The notes beneath the pieces were generated by a model. That model had not been told where the DNA came from and did not search any database. It saw only the letters and a program-made list of their open reading frames with translations. Of a stretch of DNA of 64,000 nucleotides, positions 60,586 through 64,000 are shown piece by piece. Source of the stretch: Rhizobium laguerreae (lineage in GTDB: Bacteria > Pseudomonadota > Alphaproteobacteria > Rhizobiales > Rhizobiaceae); NCBI RefSeq assembly GCF_002008165.1, contig NZ_MRDM01000010.1, forward strand, positions 492,541 through 556,540, written 5' to 3'. The translations under genes were made by a program, and so were the position numbers. The number at the start of each line of letters is the position of its first letter. The stretch's first letter is position 1.

Positions 60586-60963
60586 ATGTCTCAAATTGAC
60601 GTCGAAATGATCAAGCGCATCTATGCCAGCTTCAACGCCAGAGACATCGACGCTGTCCTTGCGGTCCTTTCCGATAATGTCGCCTGGGCCAACGGAATGG
60701 ATGGCGGGCACGTGCATGGTCGTCAGGCCGTGCGCGACTATTGGACACGCCAGTGGGCCGTCATCAGTCCGCACGTCGAGCCAGTCGCATTTAAAGAAAC
60801 CGAAGATGGCGCCGTCGCAGTCGAAGTGATCCAATCGGTCTTCGACCTCGATGGCCGGCCGCTGGAAGGGCAAAGCCATGGCCTGAAGGACAAGACGGTG
60901 ACGCATATCTTCCGCATGGAAGGCGAAAAGATCGTCCGCTTCGATATCCGAGATGGCCTGTAA
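60586..60963 (+). CDS. SnoaL-like (NTF2 fold) protein
   Basis: A 125-residue protein with the pattern EMIKRIYASFNARDIDAVLAVLSDNVAWANGMDGGHVHGRQAVRDYWTRQWAVISPHVEPVAF and a C-terminal FDIRDGL. It is related in fold to the gene at 2739 but has little similarity in sequence. The start at 60586 follows GAGGAAAT; the ATG at 60581 is out of frame. It is divergent from MarR and a likely member of its regulon. No enzymatic activity can be assigned. Confidence 0.8.
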   Translation: MSQIDVEMIKRIYASFNARDIDAVLAVLSDNVAWANGMDGGHVHGRQAVRDYWTRQWAVISPHVEPVAFKETEDGAVAVEVIQSVFDLDGRPLEGQSHGLKDKTVTHIFRMEGEKIVRFDIRDGL

Positions 60964-61082
60964 GCTGGTACTCCCTATGCGGGGATGACCGCTCCCGTTG
61001 CGACGCGCCATTGTCAGGCCCGCCTTTCGGCCGTCGGGCTCTGGCTTGTGCGTTCAATTCGCGCTTAGCAGGCGGTATCGGT

Positions 61083-61283
61083 TCAGAGCTTGCGCGCTTC
61101 GAGACGCCGCTTGTCGCGCTCGACATAGTTGGAGCCCAGCTCTGTCAAACGGAATTGCCGTTTCTGAAATTCCCCGCGGATCAAGATGAAGCCTTGCTCT
61201 TCGGCTTCGTTCAATGTCTTCAGGCTGGTGCCTTTAGGGGGAGACTGCCAAGCCATGCCATCGGCGCTGTGCAGCAAGACCAT
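61083..61283 (-). CDS. Small hypothetical protein, possible winged-helix piece
   Basis: A 66-residue frame with coding-like composition on the minus strand: SLKTLNEAEEQGFILIRGEF, then RQFRLTELGSNYVERDKRRLEA. The LTELG ending is common at the wing of small winged-helix proteins. The ribosome-binding site is weak, and an ATG at 61319 is an alternative start. No partner gene is near. Confidence 0.45.
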   Translation of the reverse strand: MVLLHSADGMAWQSPPKGTSLKTLNEAEEQGFILIRGEFQKRQFRLTELGSNYVERDKRRLEARKL

Positions 61284-61596
61284 GATCTTTATAATTTTGT
61301 TTCTCCATGGCTGATGCATACAGCCGGGCTGTATCGCTTCGGCAATCCGCTGGTTCCGCTTTCTTGATTTGACACCATCCAGGAGAAGCCCGTTGATTTA
61401 TAAGGATTATCCGGAGTTTCGCAAAAGCTATTGTATAAAAGCTCCAATAGTCTTGGTCAATTCAACCACTCCGTCCCAACAGGTTGGGTCATGCCTGGCG
61501 ATTGGCCCGATTGCGCTTATTTTCATTGAATCCCGCCATCAGCGGCGCATAGTGACGTTCCCGGCTTTGCCGGTTGAACGTAGGGGGAGCCGGTGC
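61284..61596. other. Intergenic stretch upstream of the methyltransferase gene
   Basis: An AT-richer stretch (61390-61460) lies inside. The methyltransferase frame is open upstream of 61597, but codon use there is unlike protein. No gene is supported. Confidence 0.4.
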
Positions 61597-62442
61597 ATGT
61601 CAGCAAATCTCGACGATATCCGTAACCAGCAACGTGAGACGTGGGACAAGTTTTCCGCCGGCTGGAAGAAATGGGACAGCTTGGTTCTCGGCTGGCTTGC
61701 GCCGTTTGGTGACACCATGCTCCGGCACGCAAATCTCTCCAACGGCTTTAGCGTGCTTGACATAGCCGCCGGCACTGGCGAACCCGGCCTGACGGCGGCG
61801 GCGGCAATCCCGGACGGCCATGTTGTCGTAACCGATCTCTCGGAAAATATGCTGACTGTTGCCGCAGAAAATGCGACCAAACGTGGCCTCAAAAACTTCG
61901 AAACTCGCCTATGCGATGCGGGAGCGTTGCCTTTTGCCAATGCCAGTTTCGACGCCGTTCTGTGCCGGTTTGGGTTTATGTTCTTCCCGGATATCGCTGC
62001 CGCCGCCAAGGAGATGGCACGCGTGGCAAAGCCCGGTGCGCGCGTCTGCGCCGCAGTCTGGAGCACTCCTGCCAAAAATTCATGGGCGACCACGATCATG
62101 GGCACGATCGCCCGCCACGTGGAAATGCCCTCGCCACCACCCGGCTCTCCGGGCCTGTTCCGCTGTGCGGGGGAAGGTATGATGGTCGAGACGTTCAGAG
62201 AGGCGGGCCTTCTCGATGTCGCCGAGGAAGAGGTGTCGGCGACGATGGTGCACGATACCCCAGCGCGTTACTGGGACTTCATGACTGAGGTCGCCGCGCC
62301 GGTTGTCGCTGGACTATCCAGGGCAGATGCGGCAACACGGGAGAAAATCCGCGGCGAGGTCCTGGAGCTAGCTCTCCAATCCGTCAGCGATGGCAAGGTT
62401 CGCCTTCGCTCGACGGCAACGGTCATCACAGGCACGCGATAG
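61597..62442 (+). CDS. Class I SAM-dependent methyltransferase
   Basis: A 281-residue methyltransferase of the UbiE/Methyltransf_11 type: motif I SVLDIAAGTGEPGLTAA near residue 48, the acidic residue of VVVTDLSENML near 72, motif II CDAGALPFANASFDAVLCRFGFMFFPD and motif III VAKPGARVCAAVWSTP. The substrate is not readable. The start at 61597 has a strong GGGGGAG 7 nt upstream. The gene is monocistronic. Confidence 0.88.
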   Translation: MSANLDDIRNQQRETWDKFSAGWKKWDSLVLGWLAPFGDTMLRHANLSNGFSVLDIAAGTGEPGLTAAAAIPDGHVVVTDLSENMLTVAAENATKRGLKNFETRLCDAGALPFANASFDAVLCRFGFMFFPDIAAAAKEMARVAKPGARVCAAVWSTPAKNSWATTIMGTIARHVEMPSPPPGSPGLFRCAGEGMMVETFREAGLLDVAEEEVSATMVHDTPARYWDFMTEVAAPVVAGLSRADAATREKIRGEVLELALQSVSDGKVRLRSTATVITGTR

Positions 62443-62513
62443 CCTCAGAATCTCGTCGACTCTCAAAACACAATCCACCGGTGTAGCAACGCAGCGCAGA
62501 ACAGCCCAGTCTA

Positions 62514-62957
62514 CTAGAATTTCCACCATGGACGCTTTGGATCGGAAGGCATCAAAGGCTTAGGCGCGAGTATGGCTTTCGCCGGCGTCACGATGCTCTC
62601 GCCATCACGGCCATAATATTCTCCCTCTTCTCCCTGGACTTCGGCTTCGAGAGATTGGGCGATAAGCCACATTTTCCGCCGGATTTCTTGATCAGGATTT
62701 TTGACAACGATGTTGCCTCCGCTCCACCAAAGACATGCGGCGTTTTCCCGATTTTTGCCGGGTGAATATTCTTTCCAGACGCACATGCCCGTCTGTTCCA
62801 CCCGTAGAACACCTCCATCGGCGGTAGGAGTTTCAGCAAAGCCGCGGTGCTGAATTTCCGGATCGTTGGCGACGTATTCGAGCCAATCGTCGAGAGTGAT
62901 CGACGGAGACGCGTCGAACCAATTTACTTTGCGGGTGATGTGAAGGTCGTAACCCAT
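62514..62957 (-). CDS. Hypothetical protein (MGYDLHITR family)
   Basis: A 147-residue soluble protein beginning MGYDLHITRKVNWFD, an N-terminus I recognise from widespread uncharacterised bacterial proteins. Further features are TLDDWLEYVANDPEI, AACLWWSGGNIVVKNPD and a Trp-rich C-terminus ending in RPWWKF. Several such small acidic proteins serve as immunity proteins, but nothing here shows a toxin partner. The start at 62957 is plausible; codon bias is less extreme than in neighbours. Confidence 0.7.
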   Translation of the reverse strand: MGYDLHITRKVNWFDASPSITLDDWLEYVANDPEIQHRGFAETPTADGGVLRVEQTGMCVWKEYSPGKNRENAACLWWSGGNIVVKNPDQEIRRKMWLIAQSLEAEVQGEEGEYYGRDGESIVTPAKAILAPKPLMPSDPKRPWWKF

Positions 62958-62998
62958 CAGAGCCTCTTACCTAAGTCGCGCCGAACGGCTGAACCGCT

Positions 62999-64000
62999 TT
63001 AATGGGAGGGCGCCTCGCTGGCGACAGCCGCCCCCTCGCGCTTCTGGCTAGGCCCGACCGGGATCAGCCAGGTGGTGAAGAAGGTCAGCACCGCGACGAC
63101 GACTACGCCCCAGAAACTCCAATGCAAGGCCGCGTTGAAGACCGAGCGGATCGCCGGATCGGCGGCGAGCGCCGAAAGCCCGGTCGGCTGGTTCAGCACC
63201 TCGTGCAGGCCTGCAGCCGCCTCGCCGCTCGCATAGTGGTTGATGCCGGCATTGAGGATGGCGCCGAGCACGGTGGCGCCGAGCGTATTTCCGAGGCTGC
63301 GCGCAAAGATGATCGAGGCGGTGGCGCTGCCGCGCATCGACCATTCGACGCTGTCCTGCACGAGCACGAGGCTGGTTAGGCTGATGAGACCCATGCCGAA
63401 GCCCATGAAGAAGGAGCCGGCGCCGGCAACGATCGGCGAACTGTCAGGGGTCAGGAACAACAGGAAACAGGCGCCGAAGGGAAACATCAGGCTGCCGACG
63501 CGCAGCGTGCGGCGGATGCCGAAGGCCTTGTAGAAGCGGCTGGAGAGCATCACCGCCAAGGGCCAGCCGACGACGAGCATGGTGAGCGTGAACCCCGCGA
63601 CAAGAGGCGAGCGGCCGAGCACGCCCTGCACATAGAGCGGCAGGATTGTCGAAAGTCCGATCAGCGCCATGCCGGCCAGCAGCGTCGCCGCATTGCTGGT
63701 CGCAATCAGCCTTCGGCTCCAGAGCGGGATCGAAATGATCGGCTCCGGCGCCCGCTTCTCCTGGGCGAGAAAGAGCAGGCCCGTCACCACGAAGACGGCG
63801 AAAAGCGAAAGCAGGATCCAGACGCTGGCATCGGTTTCCGTCAGCATGACGAGAAGTGCCACGATCGAGATCGAAAACAGCACCGAGCCGAGGTAATCGA
63901 TCTTTACCTGCTTGTGCGCCACGTCCTCCTTCAGGAAGACCATGAAGGCGATGATCGAGATGACGCCGATCGGCAGGTTGATCCAGAAGATCCAGGCCCA
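62999..64000 (-). CDS. DHA2-type MFS drug exporter (C-terminal part; start outside window)
   Basis: The frame is open to the right edge and reads WAWIFWINLPIG just before the first internal ATG at 63943, a signature of 14-helix EmrB/QacA transporters. The visible 333 residues include the later membrane helices, LAQEKRAPEPIISIPLW, LSSRFYKAFGIRRTLRVGSLMFPFGA and FARSLGNTLGATVLGAILNAG (motif C-like repeats). Proton-driven export of drugs or amphiphiles is expected. The N-terminal part lies beyond 64000. Confidence 0.9.
   Translation of the reverse strand, partial: WAWIFWINLPIGVISIIAFMVFLKEDVAHKQVKIDYLGSVLFSISIVALLVMLTETDASVWILLSLFAVFVVTGLLFLAQEKRAPEPIISIPLWSRRLIATSNAATLLAGMALIGLSTILPLYVQGVLGRSPLVAGFTLTMLVVGWPLAVMLSSRFYKAFGIRRTLRVGSLMFPFGACFLLFLTPDSSPIVAGAGSFFMGFGMGLISLTSLVLVQDSVEWSMRGSATASIIFARSLGNTLGATVLGAILNAGINHYASGEAAAGLHEVLNQPTGLSALAADPAIRSVFNAALHWSFWGVVVVAVLTFFTTWLIPVGPSQKREGAAVASEAPSH

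Noticed and set aside
1..64000. Search for tRNA and rRNA genes, insertion sequences, prophage genes and attachment sites
   Set aside because: None could be recognised by eye. Short or degenerate examples may have been missed; a covariance-model scan would settle this.

Overview
The window looks like chromosomal DNA of a fast-growing Rhizobium (R. etli / R. leguminosarum type). The evidence is the high GC content, the fructose transport cluster frcR-frcBCAK in its rhizobial arrangement, rhizobial intergenic mosaic palindromes (RIME-like) at seven loci, two other repeat types common in rhizobia, and the very high density of sugar ABC transporters and small one-component regulators. No rRNA, tRNA, CRISPR array, phage gene or transposase was recognised. 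The organism assignment is inference from gene content.

Layout. 1-491: 3' end of a proline racemase/hydroxyproline epimerase gene. 783-3679: TetR/short-chain dehydrogenase pair, then a TetR-SnoaL-TfoX operon. 4093-9386: detoxification block (alpha/beta hydrolase, quinone-oxidoreductase-like enzyme, DUF2147 protein, Old Yellow Enzyme, TetR, haloacetate-dehalogenase-like hydrolase); its two outer promoters share a near-identical operator-like sequence. 9724-16833: a GGDEF-EAL protein, two orphan genes, a broken copy of a mutarotase gene, and a winged-helix/TolB-like/TPR regulator divergent from a cupin-RidA pair. 16949-22529: fructose uptake (FucU-like mutarotase, ROK regulator FrcR, FrcB, FrcC, FrcA, FrcK). 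22602-30227: pyrC, a diguanylate cyclase, a glyoxalase-fold protein, a TetR-controlled NAD(P)-binding/DUF1772 pair, pyrE and fructokinase. 30617-36742: otsA, pgi, long-chain acyl-CoA ligase, PRC-barrel protein. 36988-46305: GH2 beta-mannosidase, glyoxalase, a YehZYXW-type osmoprotectant ABC operon, a LysR regulator with two DNA-binding domains, and cutC. 46633-55956: an apparent catabolic locus for an L-fucose/L-galactose-like sugar (ribose-type ABC importer, mutarotase, aldose dehydrogenase, UxaA-type dehydratase, Zn-dehydrogenase) with a GntR regulator that also carries two helix-turn-helix segments. 56392-64000: a membrane protein with an in-frame stop near its start, a BacA/BclA-type ABC protein, a MarR-GFA pair divergent from a SnoaL protein, a methyltransferase, small unknowns and the end of a DHA2 drug exporter.

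How it works together. Fructose enters through FrcBCA, is phosphorylated by the fructokinase at 29301 and meets Pgi, so uptake and first metabolism lie within about 15 kb. The 46633-55956 locus has import, anomer interconversion, C1 oxidation, dehydration and a second oxidation, but no visible lactonase or aldolase; two of its promoters share a 25-nt element that is the likely target of the divergent GntR protein. All three ABC operons that begin with a binding-protein gene have a strong hairpin directly behind that gene. The findings I rate highest are this sugar locus with its paired operators, the LysR and GntR proteins with doubled DNA-binding domains, and the shared operator of the detoxification block.
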